Notes: a model not told the origin generated them from the letters alone. Shown: positions 1 through 13,650, counted from the stretch's first letter. The stretch is DNA of 51,159 nucleotides from Alphaproteobacteria bacterium (GCA_023150455.1 JAKLKW010000034.1:1-51159), one strand, 5' to 3'. Made by a program: numbers and translations.

Positions 1-2
1 GG

Positions 3-2096
3 TCGCCCGACCGCAACGCCGGCTTCTCGCGCGCCGACCCCGCCGCGCTCTACCTGCCGGCGCTGATGGACCCGGTCTACGGCTACCAGTCGGTCAACGT
101 CGAGGCGCAGAGCCGCAACCAGTCCTCGCTGCTCAACTGGATGCGCCGGCTGATCGCGGTCCGCCAGGGCCTGAAGGCGTTCGGGCGCGGCAGCCTCGCG
201 TTCCTCTATCCGGTCAACCGCGCGATCTTCGCCTATCTGCGCCAGTACGAGGGCGAGACGATCCTGTGCGTCGCGAACCTGTCGCGCTCGCCCCAGGCCT
301 TCTCGCTCGACCTGCGCGAGTTCCGGGGCTGCGTGCCGCTGGAGCTCTCGGGCCGCACGCGGTTCCCCGCGGTGGGCGACGCGCCCTACGAGCTGTCGCT
401 GCAGGGCCACAGCTTCTACTGGTTCGCTCTGCACGCGGGCATGGCGCCGGCCGAGGTGGCGCCCCCGGCCGAGCGCGCGCCGGACTTCGTCACGCTGGTG
501 TGCAGCGACAGCGGGCCGGACGTGTTCCGCGGCCGCAACATGGCGGTCCTGCTGCAGCACGCGCTGCCCGCCTACATGCCGCGCCAGCGCTGGTTCCGCG
601 CCAAGGACCGGGAGCTCGGCGGCGTCGCCATGGCCGCGGCCGTCGCGCTCGACGGCGACAAGGCGAGCTGGCTCGTGACCGTGCTCGAGGCGCGATTCAA
701 GGACTCGAACGAGCGCCAGCGCTACCTGCTGCCGATGGCGCTGGAATGGCGCGAGGTGCGCCTGCAGCCGCCGCAGGTGCAGCCGCTGGTCATCGCCAAG
801 ACGCGGCGCGCGGCGCGCGAGGGCACGCTGTTCGACGCCACCGGCGACGACCGCTTCCTCGCCGCCGTGGTCGACCATCTCCGCCGCGGCGCGACGGTGG
901 AGGGCGAGGGCGTGCGGCTGCGCTTCGAGGCGACGTCGGCGCTCGAATCGGTTCCGGCCACCGAGCCCGTCGCCATCGCCCGCATCGGAGCCGAGCAGTC
1001 GAATTCCACCGTGATCGTCAACGACTCCATCGTGCTCAAGCTGATCCGCGTGCTGGAGCCCGGACGCCACCCCGAAATCGAGTACGGGCGCTACCTGACC
1101 GAGCAGGCGCAGTACCGCAATACGCCGCCCCTCCTCGGCTCGGTCGAGATCGTGCCGGCCGACGGCAAGCCGATGGCGCTGGCGGTGGCGCACGGCTTCG
1201 TGCGCAACCAGGGCGACGGCTGGTCCTTCACCCTCAAGTACCTCAACCGCGTGCTGGAGGAGTTGGCGGTCGTCGAGGGCGACGCGCCGGCCGAGCCGGC
1301 GGCGACGCACGCCGTCTACCTTGCGCAGATGCGCCAGCTCGGCCTGCGCGTGGCGGAGCTGCACAAGGCGCTCTGTCCGGCGCAACCGGACGGCGCGCCG
1401 GCCGACGAACGCTTCGCCGCCGAGCCGGTCGCGCCCGCCGACCTGCAGCGCTGGTCGCGGCAGATGCGCGACGAGGCCAGGTCGGCGATCGCGGCCGTGC
1501 GCAAGGCACGCGCGCGATTGACCGAGGCGGCGCGCCAGCTCGCCGACCGCCTGGTCGCCGGGCGCGAGGCGGTCCTCGGCGGCCTCGACGCGTCGCTCGC
1601 GGGCATCGGGCCCCTCGTGAAGACGCGCATCCACGGCGACCTGCATCTGGGCCAGGTGCTCGTGGCGCAGAACGACTTCTACGTCATCGATTTCGAGGGC
1701 GAGCCGCGGCGCAGCCTGGCCGAACGCCAGCGCAAGGAATCGCCGCTGCGCGACATCGCCGGGATGATCCGCTCGTTCGACTACGCGGCCTCGGCGGCGC
1801 TCGGCCAGATGGCCGCGACCCAGCCCGAGCGCCAGAAGGAGCTGCGGGCGCACGCGCTGGCGTGGCGCGGGCTGGCGACCGAGGCGTTCCTTTCCAGCTA
1901 CCGCGAGACCATCGCCGGCTGCCCGTCCTATCCGGCCGAGCCCGCTGCCGCCGCCCGGCTGCTGGCGTTGTTCCTGCTCGGCAAGGTCTTCTACGAGATC
2001 CGCTACGAGCTGGCCAACCGGCCCAACTGGGTCGAGATTCCGCTCAAGGGCGCGATCGAGCTGCTGCCGGCCATCACGGAGGGCGCCGTCGCATGA
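3..2096 (+). CDS. treS: Trehalose synthase / maltokinase fusion (TreS C-terminus + Mak), 5'-partial
   Basis: The reading frame is open from base 3, so the catalytic (beta/alpha)8 barrel of TreS lies upstream of the window. What remains (about 697 residues) starts in the last part of a GH13 trehalose synthase: the [14 protein letters not shown] stretch and a beta-sandwich domain. A maltokinase follows, with its N-cap ([15 protein letters not shown]), the kinase-like catalytic loop HGDLHLGQ near base 1630 and the metal-binding DFEGEP just after it. TreS interconverts maltose and trehalose, and the kinase domain makes maltose-1-phosphate, the donor for GlgE. The TreS-Mak fusion is a well-known arrangement, and a glgE gene probably lies upstream. 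The stop codon overlaps the glgB start (ATGA), indicating translational coupling. Confidence 0.93.
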   Translation, partial: SPDRNAGFSRADPAALYLPALMDPVYGYQSVNVEAQSRNQSSLLNWMRRLIAVRQGLKAFGRGSLAFLYPVNRAIFAYLRQYEGETILCVANLSRSPQAFSLDLREFRGCVPLELSGRTRFPAVGDAPYELSLQGHSFYWFALHAGMAPAEVAPPAERAPDFVTLVCSDSGPDVFRGRNMAVLLQHALPAYMPRQRWFRAKDRELGGVAMAAAVALDGDKASWLVTVLEARFKDSNERQRYLLPMALEWREVRLQPPQVQPLVIAKTRRAAREGTLFDATGDDRFLAAVVDHLRRGATVEGEGVRLRFEATSALESVPATEPVAIARIGAEQSNSTVIVNDSIVLKLIRVLEPGRHPEIEYGRYLTEQAQYRNTPPLLGSVEIVPADGKPMALAVAHGFVRNQGDGWSFTLKYLNRVLEELAVVEGDAPAEPAATHAVYLAQMRQLGLRVAELHKALCPAQPDGAPADERFAAEPVAPADLQRWSRQMRDEARSAIAAVRKARARLTEAARQLADRLVAGREAVLGGLDASLAGIGPLVKTRIHGDLHLGQVLVAQNDFYVIDFEGEPRRSLAERQRKESPLRDIAGMIRSFDYAASAALGQMAATQPERQKELRAHALAWRGLATEAFLSSYRETIAGCPSYPAEPAAAARLLALFLLGKVFYEIRYELANRPNWVEIPLKGAIELLPAITEGAVA

Positions 2097-4280
2097 ACGA
2101 TGTCGCGCGCGACCTGCAGGCGATCCTGAACGCGATGCATCCCGACCCGTTCGGCTTTCTCGGCCTGCACGGCGACGGCGGCGAGCTGGTGCTGCGCAGC
2201 TTCCAGCCGGGCGCACGCGCGGTCACGGTGCTGACGCTGGGCGACCGCAAGCCGGTCGCCGCGCTGTCGCCGCATGACGGCAGCGGCCTGTTCGAGGCGC
2301 GCATCCGCCGCCGCCGCCGCTTCCGCTATCTGCTGCGCGTCGAATGGCCCGACGCGGTGCAGGAGATCGAGGACCCCTACGCCTTCCCGCCGATCCTCGG
2401 CGAGATGGACGCCTATCTGCTGGCCGAGGGCACGCATCGCTCGCCCTGGGCGGTGCTTGGCGCGCATCCGGCGATCCTCGAGGGCAGCGCGGGCGTCGCC
2501 TTCGCCCTGTGGGCGCCCAACGCGGCCGCCGCCAGCGTGATCGGCGACTTCAACCGCTGGGACGGCCGCCGCCATCCCATGCGCCGGCGCCACGACTGCG
2601 GCTGCTTCGAGCTGTTCGTCCCCGGCCTCGACCCCGGACAGCGCTACAAGTTCGAGCTCAAGGGGCCGGACGGCGCCGTGCTGCCGCAGAAGGCCGATCC
2701 CTATGCGCGCCAGGCCGAGCGCCCGCCGGCCACCGCCTCGGTCGTCGCCGGCGAGAGCCGGCATCGCTGGGCCGACGCCGCCTGGCTCGATCGCCGCCGC
2801 GCGGCCGACGCGCGCCCCCGGCCCATGTCGACCTACGAGGTGCACCTCGGCTCGTGGCGGCGCAATCCCGACGAAGGCGACCGCTACCTCACCTATGCCG
2901 AATTGGCCGATCAGCTGGTCGACTACGTCGACGGGATGGGGTTCACCCATGTCGAGCTGCTGCCGATCACCGAGCATCCCTTCGACGGCTCCTGGGGCTA
3001 CCAGCCCGTCGGGCTCTACGCGCCCACCAGCCGCTTCGGCACGCCCGACGATCTGCGCGCGCTGGTCGACCGCTTCCACGCCCGCGGCATCGGCGTGGTG
3101 CTCGACTGGGTGCCCGGCCATTTCCCCGAGGACGCGCACGGGCTCGCGCGGTTCGACGGCACGCATCTCTACGAGCACGCCGATCCGCGCCAGGGCCGCC
3201 ACATGGACTGGGGCACGCTGATCTACAACTACGGCCGGCGCGAGGTCGCCAATTTCCTGATGGGCAGCGCGCTCTACTGGCTCAGCGAGTTCCACGCCGA
3301 CGCGCTGCGCGTCGATGCCGTCGCCTCGATGCTCTACCTCGACTACAGCCGCGGCGCGGACGAGTGGGTGCCGAACCGTTTCGGCGGGCGCGAGAACCTC
3401 GAGGCGATCGACTTCCTGCGCCGCACCAACGCGCTCATCAGGGCGCAGGCGCCGGGCACGCTGACGATCGCCGAGGAATCGACCGCCTGGCCCGGCGTGT
3501 CGCGGCCCGAAACCGAAGGCGGCCTGGGCTTCTCCTTCAAGTGGAACATGGGCTGGATGCACGACACGCTCGACTACATGTCGCGCGACCCGATCCATCG
3601 CCGCCACCACCACGACCAGCTCTCGTTCGGCCTCACCTATGCGTTCAGCGAGAACTACGTGCTGCCGCTGTCGCACGACGAGGTCGTGCACGGCAAGCGC
3701 TCGCTGATCGGCCGCATGCCGGGCGACCGCTGGCAGCGCTTCGCCAGCCTGCGCGCCTACTACGTGTTCATGCACGGCCATCCCGGCAAGAAGCTGCTGT
3801 TCATGGGCGGCGAGCTCGCGCAGGAGCGCGAATGGAACCACGACCGGAGCCTGGACTGGCACCTGCTCGACGATCCGCTGCATCGCGGCGTGCAGGCGCT
3901 GGTGCGCGACCTCAACCGGCTGCATCGCGAGGTGCGCGCGCTGCACGAGCGCGACACGACGCCCGACGGCTTCGAGTGGATCGCCCATGACGACCACGAG
4001 AACAGCGTGCTGTCGTTCCTGCGCTGGGCGCGCGATCCCGACGACCTGGTGGTCGTCGTGTGCAACTTCACGCCGGTCCCGCGCTCGGGCTATCGCGTCG
4101 GCGTGCCGCGCCCCGGCCGCTATGCCGAGATGCTAAACTCGGACGCGGCGGCCTTTGGCGGCACCAATGTCGGCAACCTCGGCATCGTCGAAGCGGCGTA
4201 CCACGGCAGCCACGGCCGGCCGTGGTCGCTCGACCTGACCTTGCCGCCCCTCGGCGGGCTGATCCTGCGCCACATCGGCG

Positions 4281-4288
<8 letters not shown>
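2093..4288 (+). CDS. glgB: 1,4-alpha-glucan branching enzyme (GH13)
   Basis: The protein has 731 residues and the family's full layout: an N-terminal branching-enzyme module ([11 protein letters not shown]), a CBM48 domain ([20 protein letters not shown]), the GH13 barrel and a C-terminal beta domain. The catalytic residues are visible in [10 protein letters not shown] (nucleophile Asp), TIAEEST (acid Glu) and [12 protein letters not shown] (third Asp). It transfers alpha-1,4 chains to alpha-1,6 positions of cytosolic glycogen. The ATG at 2093 was chosen because it overlaps the treS-mak stop by 4 bp and begins the recognised N-terminus. The same frame stays open far upstream, but only as an out-of-phase translation of treS. 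Its 3' end overlaps glgX by 8 bp. Confidence 0.97.
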
Positions 4289-6385
<2,097 letters not shown>

Positions 6386-6389
<4 letters not shown>

Positions 6390-8118
6390 GGCTTGTGCAC
6401 GAGATGCCGTTCGGAGCCGCGCTGCAGCCGGATGGCGGCGTGCGCTTCGCCCTGTGGGCGCCGGCCGCGCGCAGCGTCGCGCTGCGGCTGGAGGCGCGCG
6501 GAGCGCACAGCGACCATCCGATGGAGCCGGCGGGCGACGGGTGGCATCGGCTCGCGACCGACAGGGCGGGCGCCGGCGACCGCTATCGCTTCGTGATCGA
6601 CGGCGCGAGCACCGTGCCCGACCCGGCCTCGCGCTTCCAGCCCGACGGGGTGCATGCCGCCAGCGCCGTCGTCGACCCGCGCGGCTTCGACTGGCCCGGG
6701 GACGGCTGGCGCGGACGGCCCTGGGAAGAGGCGGTGATCTACGAGCTGCATGTCGGAACGTTCACGCCGGCCGGCACCTACCGCGCGGCGATCGAGCGGC
6801 TGGACCACGTCGTCGCGCTGGGCGCCACCGCGATCGAGCTGATGCCGCTGGGCGAGTGCCCGGGCGACCGCAACTGGGGCTATGACGGCGCCTACCCGTT
6901 CGCGCCCGAGCAGCGCTACGGCACGCCCGACGAGCTGAAGCAGCTCGTCGCCGCGGCGCAGGCGCGCGGCCTCATGGTGCTGCTCGACGTCGTCTACAAC
7001 CACTTCGGCCCGGAAGGGAACTACCTCGCGCGCTACGCGCCGGGCTTCTTCACCGACCGGCACCAGACGCCCTGGGGCGCGGCGCTCGACTTCGACGGAC
7101 CCGGCGTCGCGGCGGTGCGCGCCTTCTTCCGGCACAACGCGCTCTACTGGCTCGAGGAGTACCGGCTCGACGGGCTGCGGCTCGACGCGGTGCACGCGAT
7201 CAGGGACGACGGACCGAAGCACATCCTGGCCGAGATCGCCGAGGCGGTGCAGGCGCTGGGCCTCGGCCGGCCCGTCCACCTGGTGCTCGAGAACGACGAC
7301 AACGACGCGCGCTGGCTGGAACGCGGCGACGGCGACCGCCCGCGCTTCTACGCGGCGCAGTGGAACGACGACGTCCACCACGCGCTGCACGCGGCCTTGA
7401 CCGGCGAAGCGCATTCCTACTATCGCGACTGCGCCGACGACCCGGTCCGGCATCTCGCGCGCGCGCTGGCCGAAGGCTTCGCCTTCCAGGGCGAATACTC
7501 GGCGCATCGCGGCCGTGCGCGCGGCGGCGCGAGCGCGCACCTGCCGGCCGCCGCCTTCGTGAACTTCATTCAGAACCACGACCAGATCGGCAACCGGCCG
7601 GGCGGCGAGCGCATCGCGGCGCTGGCGCCGGCGCCGGCGCTGCGCGCGGCGCTCGCCATCCTGCTGCTTTGCCCCGCGCCGCCGCTGCTGTTCATGGGCG
7701 AGGAATGGGGCAGCACGCAGCCCTTCTGCTTCTTCTGCGACTTCGACCCCGAGCTGGCCGAGGCCGTGCGCCAGGGCCGCGCGCGCGAGTTCGCCGAGCT
7801 GTTCGGCGAGGCCAAGGGGCGCGCAGCGGTTGCAGCGAGCGACGCGACCAGCGAAGCGACGTTCCGGCGCAGCGTCCTCAGCTGGGACGATCTCGACGAG
7901 CCCGGCCATCGCGACTGGCTGGAGTACTACCGCTTCCTCCTCGACCTGCGCCGCCGCGTGATCACGCCGAGGATCGCCGGCGCGCGCGGCCTGGACTGGA
8001 CGACGGCGGGCGCGCCCGCCCGCGCGCTGCGCGTGCGCTGGCGATTGGCCGACGGCGCCGTGCTCGGCGTCACCGCCAACCTGTCCGGCGAGCGTCGCTC
8101 GCGGCGCCGGGCCGATAG
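6386..8118 (+). CDS. treZ: Malto-oligosyltrehalose trehalohydrolase, 3' end apparently frameshifted or truncated
   Basis: TreZ cleaves the terminal maltooligosyl-trehalose made by TreY and releases trehalose. The N-terminal CBM48 ([20 protein letters not shown]), the barrel catalytic regions LRLDAVHAI (Asp) and LVLENDDND (Glu), and [12 protein letters not shown] (Asp) are all intact. The start is GTG 6386 (GTGA overlap with glgX); GTG 6395 or ATG 6404 are alternatives. The real frame holds to about 8090 (GVTANLSGE) and then becomes an Arg/Ser-rich translation that stays open to 8641, entirely inside malQ. The neighbouring frame ends at TAG 8116-8118, four bases before the malQ start, after a short LAAPGR tail. 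I therefore place the end at 8118 with a one-base frameshift near 8088-8093. The usual last few tens of residues of TreZ (the LPPWS-type tail) are not seen in any frame. Confidence 0.8.
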
Positions 8119-8121
8119 ACG

Positions 8122-11100
8122 GTGGACGCGGTCGAACGCCTGGCCCAGCGCCTCGGCGTCGAATTGCGCTACGGCGACGCGTTCGGCGTCGAGCGCCTGG
8201 TGCCGCGCGAGACGCTGCGGCGCGTGTGCGACGCGCTCGGCTACCGCGCCGAGACCGACGCGCAAGCCAGGGCCGCGCTGCGGCATCTGGAGCAATCGCC
8301 GCCCGTCGCGTCGCGCGCGGCCGAAGAAGCCGCGCGCGCCTACCAGCCGCCGCCGTTCGATGACGGCGCGCGGGCCTGGCTGCTGTCCACGCAGCTCTAT
8401 GCCGTGCGCAGCCGGTGGAACTGGGGCATGGGCGATTTCGGCGACCTCGGCCGGCTGCTCGAAGCCGCCGCGCGTCTTGGCGCCGCGGGCGTCGGCGTCA
8501 ATCCGCTGCATGCGCTGTTCCCGGACGAGCCCGAGCGCGCCAGCCCCTATTCGCCGTCGAGCCGCCTGGTCCTCAACCCGCTCGATCTCGATCCGCGCGC
8601 GATCGAGGACGCGATGCATTGCCCGGCCGCCGACGCGATGATGGCGGCGCCGGAGTTCCGCGCGCGCATCGCCGCCGCGCGCGACGCGCGCCTCGTGGAC
8701 TACGCGGCCGTCGCCGCCGTGAAATGGCCGCTGCTCGAGCGCCTCCACGATCGCTTCGCCGCCGGCGTGGAGGCCGGAACCGAGACCCGGCGCGCGGCGG
8801 AATTCGCGGCCTATCGCCGGCGCGAGGGCGCCGCGCTCGACGCCTTCGCCGTATTCGAGGTGCTGCGCGAGGAGCTCGCCCGCCGGGACGCGGCCTTCAA
8901 GTACTGGCGGCACTGGCCGGCCGAATATCGCCGGCCGGATTCGCCCGCCGTCGCCGCCTTCGCCGCGCGGCATCGCGCGCGCGTCGAGCGCCGCGTGTAC
9001 CTGCAATGGCAGGCGGACCGCCAGCTTGCCGCCTGCGCCGACCAGGCCCGCGCGTCCGGCCTGCCGATCGGGCTTTATGTCGACCTCGCCGTCGGCGTCG
9101 ACGGCGGCGGCGCCGATGCGTGGCTGCTGCAGGACGCGCTGGTGCCCGGCTTCAGCATGGGCGCGCCGCCCGATCCCTGGGCCCGGTTGGGCCAGGACTG
9201 GGGCTTTCCGCCGTTCAATCCCCTGTCCGTCGCCGCCGGCGACGATCCGGTCTTCGCGCGGATGCTGCGCGCCAGCATGCGCCACGCCGGCGCGCTGCGC
9301 ATCGACCACGTCCTCGGCCTGATGCGCGGCTTCTGGGTGCCGCATGGCGGCACGCCGGCGGACGGCGCCTATGTGCGCTATCCCTTCGCCGCGCTGCTCG
9401 GCCTGCTCGCCGCGGAGAGCCGCCGCCGGCGCTGCATGGTGATCGGCGAGGACCTCGGCACCCTGCCCGAGGGCCTGCGCCCGGCGCTGCGCGCGGCCAA
9501 CGTCCATTCCTCGCCGCTGCTCTATTTCGAGCAGGAGGACGGGCGCTTCCGCCCGCCCGCCGCCTATCCGGTCGAGGCCGCGGCAGCGGTCACCAATCAC
9601 GACCTGCCGACGCTCGCCGGATGGTGGAGCGGCGGCGACATCGCGCTGCGCGCCGCCGTCGAAGCCCGCCGGCCCGAGCGGCGCGCCCTCGACGAGCGTC
9701 TCGCGGAGCGGGCGCGGCTCGTCGAGGCTCTCGGCGCCGAAGGGCTGCAAGTCGAGCGCGACGAGGTGCCGACGGTCGCCGTGCATCGCTTCCTCGCCCG
9801 CACGCCCTGCCGGCTGGCGGTCGTGCAGCTCGACGACGCGATCGGCGAGCAGGAGCAGACCAACCTGCCCGGCACGGATCGCGAGCGCCCGAACTGGCGG
9901 CGCAAGCTCGGTCTCGACCTGCAGGCGGCCGTCGCCGACCGGCGCCTGATCGGCATTGCCGCCGCTATGGCGGCCGAGCGGCGGACGATGCCCGGCCCGC
10001 GTCCGGCGGCGCCGCGGCGGCGGCGACCTGCGACGCCGGTGGCGACCTATCGCCTGCAGCTCGGCACCGGCTTCGGCTTCGAGCGCGTGCGCGAGGTGCT
10101 GCCCTATCTCGACGGCTTGGGCATCAGCCACGTCTACACCTCGTCCTTCCTCGCGGCCCGTCCGGGCAGCGCGCATGGCTACGACGTGGTCGACCACAAC
10201 GCGCTCGACCCGGAGATCGGCGGCGCGGAAGCGTTCGACCGCCTGGGCGTGGCGCTCGACGGCCTCGACCTCGGGTTGGTCCTCGACTTCGTGCCGAACC
10301 ACATGGCGATCGCGGTGGCGGCGAACCGCTGGTGGGACGACGTGCTGGAATGGGGCCGCGCCTCGCCCTATGCCGATTTCTTCGACATCCAGTGGGAGAC
10401 GCAGAAGCGCGAGCTGGTCGGCAAGGTGCTTCTCCCGTTTCTCGGCGACCACTACGGCAAGGTGCTGGAGAAGGGCGAGCTGGTCCTCGGCTTCGAGCGC
10501 GCCGCGGGCGGCTTCGCGGTCCGCTACCACGAGCACCGCTTCCCGATCCGGCCGCGGCATGCGGCGATGGTGATCGAGCGCGCGCTGGCCGAGCTGCCCG
10601 ACGCGCTGGACGCGGAACGTGCCGGGAAGCTGCGCGATCTTGCGGCCGCCTTCGCCCGGCTGCGGCCGGAGGAGCAGTCGCGCCGCCGCCAGGTCGCGCT
10701 GTGGTGCGCCGGGCGGCGCCTCGGCCGCGCGCTCGGCCGCCTGGCCGACGACGAGGCGACGGCGGCATTCCTCGACCGCGCCGCCCGGCTCTATCAAGGC
10801 GCGCCGGGACGCGAGGCGTCCTTCGTGCCGCTGCATCGCCTGCTCGACCGCCAGGCCTGGCGCCTCGCCTATTGGCGCGTCGCCGCCGACGAGATCAACT
10901 ACCGCCGCTTCTTCGAGATCGACGAGCTGGCCGGCTTGCGCCAGGAGGTGCCGGCGCTGTTCCGGCGCTGCCATCGCCTGGTCGCGCGGCTGGTCGGCCA
11001 GGGCCGGCTGCAGGGGCTGCGCATCGATCACATCGACGGGCTCGCCGATCCGGCCGGCTATCTCGCGGCGCTGCAGCGCACCCTCGCCGGCGCCGCTCCG

Positions 11101-12855
11101 GAGGCGAGGCCCTATGTCGTGGTCGAGAAGATCCTCGAGCCGGGCGAGAAGCTGCCGCGATCGTGGCAGGCGGACGGAACGACGGGCTACGACTTCCTGG
11201 CGCTGGTCGACCGCCTGTTCGTGCTGCCGGAATCGATGCTGGCCCTGCGCCGCTGCCACCGCCGCTTCACCGGCGACGCGACGCCGTTCGCCCAGCTGCT
11301 TGCCGACTGCAAGCGGCTCCTGATGGACACCACGCTCGCCAGCCATCTGCGCATCCTCGTGCGCGCGCTCGACCTCTTGTCCGAGCAGCACTGGCGCACC
11401 CGCGACTTCTCCTATGCGCGGCTGCGCCTGGCGCTGCGCGAGACGATCGCCAGCCTGCCCGTCTACCGCACCTACGTGACGGGCGGGCCGCCCTCGGCGG
11501 CGGACCGCCGCACGATCGAGCAGGCGATCGCCGCGGCCTCGCGCCTGTGGCGCGGGCCCGACCGCGAGATCTTCGGCTTCATCGCCGCGGCCTTGACCGG
11601 TGCGCTGATGGCGCCCCGCAGCGGCTACGACCGACGCGACGCGCTGCGCTTCATCCTGAGTTTCCAGCAATACACCGGTCCGGTCATGGCCAAGGCGCTG
11701 GAGGACACGGCCTTCTATCGCTACCCGCTTCTGCTGTCGCTCAACGACGTCGGCGGCGACCCGCGCGTGTTCGCGGTCGGCGCGGAGGAATTCCACGCCG
11801 CCAACCGCGCGCGCCTGGAGGGCTGGCCCGACGCGATGCTGGCGACCGCGACGCACGACACCAAGCGCGGCGAGGATGCGCGCCAGCGCATCGGCGTGCT
11901 GAGCGAGATCGCCGGCGAGTGGGGCGAAGCCGTCGCGCGCTGGCGCGACTTGAATCATGCCTGCCGCGCGGATCGCCACGGCATGCGCATCCCGAGCGCG
12001 GCGGACGAGTACCTGCTCTACCAGACGCTGGTCGGCGCCTGGCCGCCGGCGCCGACGCCGCAAGCGATCGCGGACCTGCGCGAGCGCGTCCGCGCCTATG
12101 TGCTGAAGGCCGTGCGCGAGGCCAAGGCCTGGACGAGCTGGATCGATCCGAACGAGCCCTACGAGTCCGGCTGCCAGCGCTTCGTCGACCGCATCCTCGA
12201 CGCCGGCGCGGGGCATCGCTTCCTTCGCGACTTCGCGCCTTTCGCCCGCCGCGTCGCCTGGCTCGGCGCGCTCGGCAGCCTGTCGCGCACGGCGCTCAAG
12301 CTCACCGCGCCCGGCATGCCCGACCTCTACCAGGGCAGCGAGCTGTGGGACCTGAGCCTGGTCGACCCCGACAACCGCCGGCCGGTCGATTTCGCCCTGC
12401 GCCGGCGCCTGCTGGACGACATCATGCCCTCGGCCTTGCCGCCCACGCCCGAGACCGTCCGCCATCTGCTGGCACGCTGGCCCGACGGCGCGATCAAGCT
12501 CCACGTCACCGCGCGCCTGCTGGCGCTGCGCGGCGCGATGCCTGCGCTGTTCGCGCGCGGCGCCTATGCGCCGCTCGAAGCGCTCGGCGCCACAAGGCGG
12601 CACCTGGTCGGCTACGCGCGCGTCAAGGACGGCGCGGCGGTGATCGTCGCGGTGGGACGCTTCTTCGCCCCGCTCGGCTGCGGCGAAGCGGCGCCGCCGC
12701 AATGGCAGGACGGAGAGCTCGTCGCCGACGGCCTGCCGGGCGGAAAGTATCTCGACACGCTGACCGGCCGAACGCACGATATCCGCGCCGGCGGGTCCAT
12801 CCGCGCCGCCTCCCTGTTCGCCGACCTGCCGGCCGCGGTGCTGGTGGCATCCTGA
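8122..12855 (+). CDS. Natural fusion: 4-alpha-glucanotransferase (MalQ) - maltooligosyl trehalose synthase (TreY)
   Basis: A single uninterrupted 1577-residue frame holds two complete GH enzymes. Residues 1 to about 620 are a GH77 MalQ with [15 protein letters not shown] (nucleophile Asp), [13 protein letters not shown] (Glu) and [12 protein letters not shown] (Asp). A basic, Pro/Arg-rich linker (about residues 620-640, near 9980-10038) joins it to a GH13 TreY beginning [14 protein letters not shown], with [25 protein letters not shown] and [13 protein letters not shown] as catalytic regions. MalQ disproportionates short maltodextrins into longer ones, and TreY converts their reducing end to a trehalosyl unit for TreZ. 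The start is GTG 8122, the first possible one after the TAG at 8116. In-frame ATGs at 9967 and 9991 lie at the domain boundary and could allow a separate TreY. Confidence 0.93.
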   Translation: MDAVERLAQRLGVELRYGDAFGVERLVPRETLRRVCDALGYRAETDAQARAALRHLEQSPPVASRAAEEAARAYQPPPFDDGARAWLLSTQLYAVRSRWNWGMGDFGDLGRLLEAAARLGAAGVGVNPLHALFPDEPERASPYSPSSRLVLNPLDLDPRAIEDAMHCPAADAMMAAPEFRARIAAARDARLVDYAAVAAVKWPLLERLHDRFAAGVEAGTETRRAAEFAAYRRREGAALDAFAVFEVLREELARRDAAFKYWRHWPAEYRRPDSPAVAAFAARHRARVERRVYLQWQADRQLAACADQARASGLPIGLYVDLAVGVDGGGADAWLLQDALVPGFSMGAPPDPWARLGQDWGFPPFNPLSVAAGDDPVFARMLRASMRHAGALRIDHVLGLMRGFWVPHGGTPADGAYVRYPFAALLGLLAAESRRRRCMVIGEDLGTLPEGLRPALRAANVHSSPLLYFEQEDGRFRPPAAYPVEAAAAVTNHDLPTLAGWWSGGDIALRAAVEARRPERRALDERLAERARLVEALGAEGLQVERDEVPTVAVHRFLARTPCRLAVVQLDDAIGEQEQTNLPGTDRERPNWRRKLGLDLQAAVADRRLIGIAAAMAAERRTMPGPRPAAPRRRRPATPVATYRLQLGTGFGFERVREVLPYLDGLGISHVYTSSFLAARPGSAHGYDVVDHNALDPEIGGAEAFDRLGVALDGLDLGLVLDFVPNHMAIAVAANRWWDDVLEWGRASPYADFFDIQWETQKRELVGKVLLPFLGDHYGKVLEKGELVLGFERAAGGFAVRYHEHRFPIRPRHAAMVIERALAELPDALDAERAGKLRDLAAAFARLRPEEQSRRRQVALWCAGRRLGRALGRLADDEATAAFLDRAARLYQGAPGREASFVPLHRLLDRQAWRLAYWRVAADEINYRRFFEIDELAGLRQEVPALFRRCHRLVARLVGQGRLQGLRIDHIDGLADPAGYLAALQRTLAGAAPEARPYVVVEKILEPGEKLPRSWQADGTTGYDFLALVDRLFVLPESMLALRRCHRRFTGDATPFAQLLADCKRLLMDTTLASHLRILVRALDLLSEQHWRTRDFSYARLRLALRETIASLPVYRTYVTGGPPSAADRRTIEQAIAAASRLWRGPDREIFGFIAAALTGALMAPRSGYDRRDALRFILSFQQYTGPVMAKALEDTAFYRYPLLLSLNDVGGDPRVFAVGAEEFHAANRARLEGWPDAMLATATHDTKRGEDARQRIGVLSEIAGEWGEAVARWRDLNHACRADRHGMRIPSAADEYLLYQTLVGAWPPAPTPQAIADLRERVRAYVLKAVREAKAWTSWIDPNEPYESGCQRFVDRILDAGAGHRFLRDFAPFARRVAWLGALGSLSRTALKLTAPGMPDLYQGSELWDLSLVDPDNRRPVDFALRRRLLDDIMPSALPPTPETVRHLLARWPDGAIKLHVTARLLALRGAMPALFARGAYAPLEALGATRRHLVGYARVKDGAAVIVAVGRFFAPLGCGEAAPPQWQDGELVADGLPGGKYLDTLTGRTHDIRAGGSIRAASLFADLPAAVLVAS

Positions 12856-12861
12856 CCCTGT

Positions 12862-12889
12862 CCCGCCCGGGCTCGTCGAAGGGGGCGGG
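12862..12889. terminator. Hairpin between convergent treY and gntR
   Basis: The perfect 7-bp arms CCCGCCC (12862-12868) and GGGCGGG (12883-12889) enclose a 14-nt loop. The hairpin lies in the 43-bp gap between two convergent genes, so it could end transcription on both strands. No T-run follows on either strand, so a classical intrinsic terminator is not proven. The flanking sequence resembles the CCTG...TCGAAGGG-type dispersed hairpins common in GC-rich proteobacteria. Confidence 0.45.
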
Positions 12890-12898
12890 CGAGCGGCC

Positions 12899-13564
12899 TC
12901 AAAGCGCGTCGCGCACGCGCTTCCAGGCGTTCTCCATGTGCAGCCGCAGCGCGGCGCCCAGCCGGGCGGGGTCGCGCGCCTCGAGCGCGCGGATCATCTC
13001 CTCGTGCTCGGCGATCGAGTTCTGCCACTGCTCGGCGCGGTCGTTGCCCATGAAGCGCACGCGCTTGATGCGCGCCTGCAGCGTGTCGTGCGTGGCGACC
13101 AGCGTGCGGTTCCCCGACAGGCGGACGATGGCGTTGTGGATCGACTGGTTGAGCTTGAAATACTCCAGCCGGTCGCGCCGCGCGTAGAATTCGAGCATGC
13201 GCCGGTGGATCGCGCGCAGCTCGGCGATCTCGGTCTCGCTCGCATTGCGGCAGGCATATTCGGCCGCGAGCGCCTCCAGCGCGCCGATCACGACCAGCGT
13301 GTCGAGCACCTCGGGCGGCGTCGGCTTGCGCACGACGGCGCCGCGGTTCGGCATCAGCTCGATCAGCCCTTCCGAGGCCAGCACCTTGAGCGCCTCGCGC
13401 AGCGGCGTGCGCGAGATGGCGAGCTTGTCGCAGAGCTGGCCTTCGTGGATGCGCGTGCCCGGCGCCAGCGCGCCCTCGATGATCAGGTCGCGCACGCGGG
13501 TGACGACCTCGTCATGCAGGCTGCGCCGGGCGATCGGTGCGGCGTCGAGGGCGGAAAGGGTCAT
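12899..13564 (-). CDS. GntR-family regulator, FCD subfamily
   Basis: The 221-residue protein has an N-terminal winged helix (LHDEVVTRVRDLIIEGALAPG, then ISRTPLREALKVLASEGLI) and an all-helical FCD ligand-binding domain with conserved His residues (NQSIHNAIVRLSGN, IAEHEEMIRAL). Such regulators usually repress a neighbouring catabolic operon and are released by an organic-acid ligand. I chose the ATG at 13564 (MTLSALDAAP) over the one at 13576. It has a strong AGGAG five bases upstream, and the upstream ATG lies inside a 15-bp palindrome likely to be the operator. It is divergent from the pdxA/TRAP genes, which it probably controls together with itself. Confidence 0.9.
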   Translation of the reverse strand: MTLSALDAAPIARRSLHDEVVTRVRDLIIEGALAPGTRIHEGQLCDKLAISRTPLREALKVLASEGLIELMPNRGAVVRKPTPPEVLDTLVVIGALEALAAEYACRNASETEIAELRAIHRRMLEFYARRDRLEYFKLNQSIHNAIVRLSGNRTLVATHDTLQARIKRVRFMGNDRAEQWQNSIAEHEEMIRALEARDPARLGAALRLHMENAWKRVRDAL

Positions 13565-13571
13565 CGGCTCC

Positions 13572-13586
13572 TGCATTCTGAATGCA
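13572..13586. promoter_or_regulatory. Perfect palindrome, probable GntR operator
   Basis: TGCATTC-T-GAATGCA is a 15-bp perfect inverted repeat in the divergent gntR/pdxA region. It lies just 5' of the gntR start and just upstream of the pdxA -35 candidate, a position suited to controlling both directions. A second short inverted repeat, TAGGA-N4-TCCTA (13599-13612), sits inside the pdxA promoter spacer. Binding is inferred from position only. Confidence 0.55.
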
Positions 13587-13592
13587 AAATGC

Positions 13593-13621
13593 TTGATGTA
13601 GGACCTTTCCTATCATATAGA
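13593..13621 (+). promoter_or_regulatory. Candidate sigma-70 promoter of the pdxA/TRAP operon
   Basis: TTGATG (13593-13598) and TATAGA (13616-13621) are separated by 17 bp, each matching consensus at four of six positions, about 30 bases upstream of the pdxA-like start at 13651. This is the most AT-rich stretch in the neighbourhood. Confidence 0.4.
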
Positions 13622-13650
13622 ACGGTGCAGAGGGAAAGGGAACGGCAGAA

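Noticed and set aside
266-2092. Long open frame on + preceding glgB in the glgB frame
   Set aside because: The translation is a repetitive Arg/Ala/Gly string out of phase with the treS-maltokinase gene. High GC removes stop codons from alternative frames.
8119-8641. Extension of TreZ into malQ as a long C-terminal domain
   Set aside because: The sequence is out-of-frame malQ with Arg/Ser/Pro bias; a truncation or frameshift is simpler.
7927-12777. 1616-codon open frame antisense to malQ-treY
   Set aside because: No domain or motif; it is the complement of a GC-rich coding region, and both enzymes on the + strand have complete catalytic motifs.
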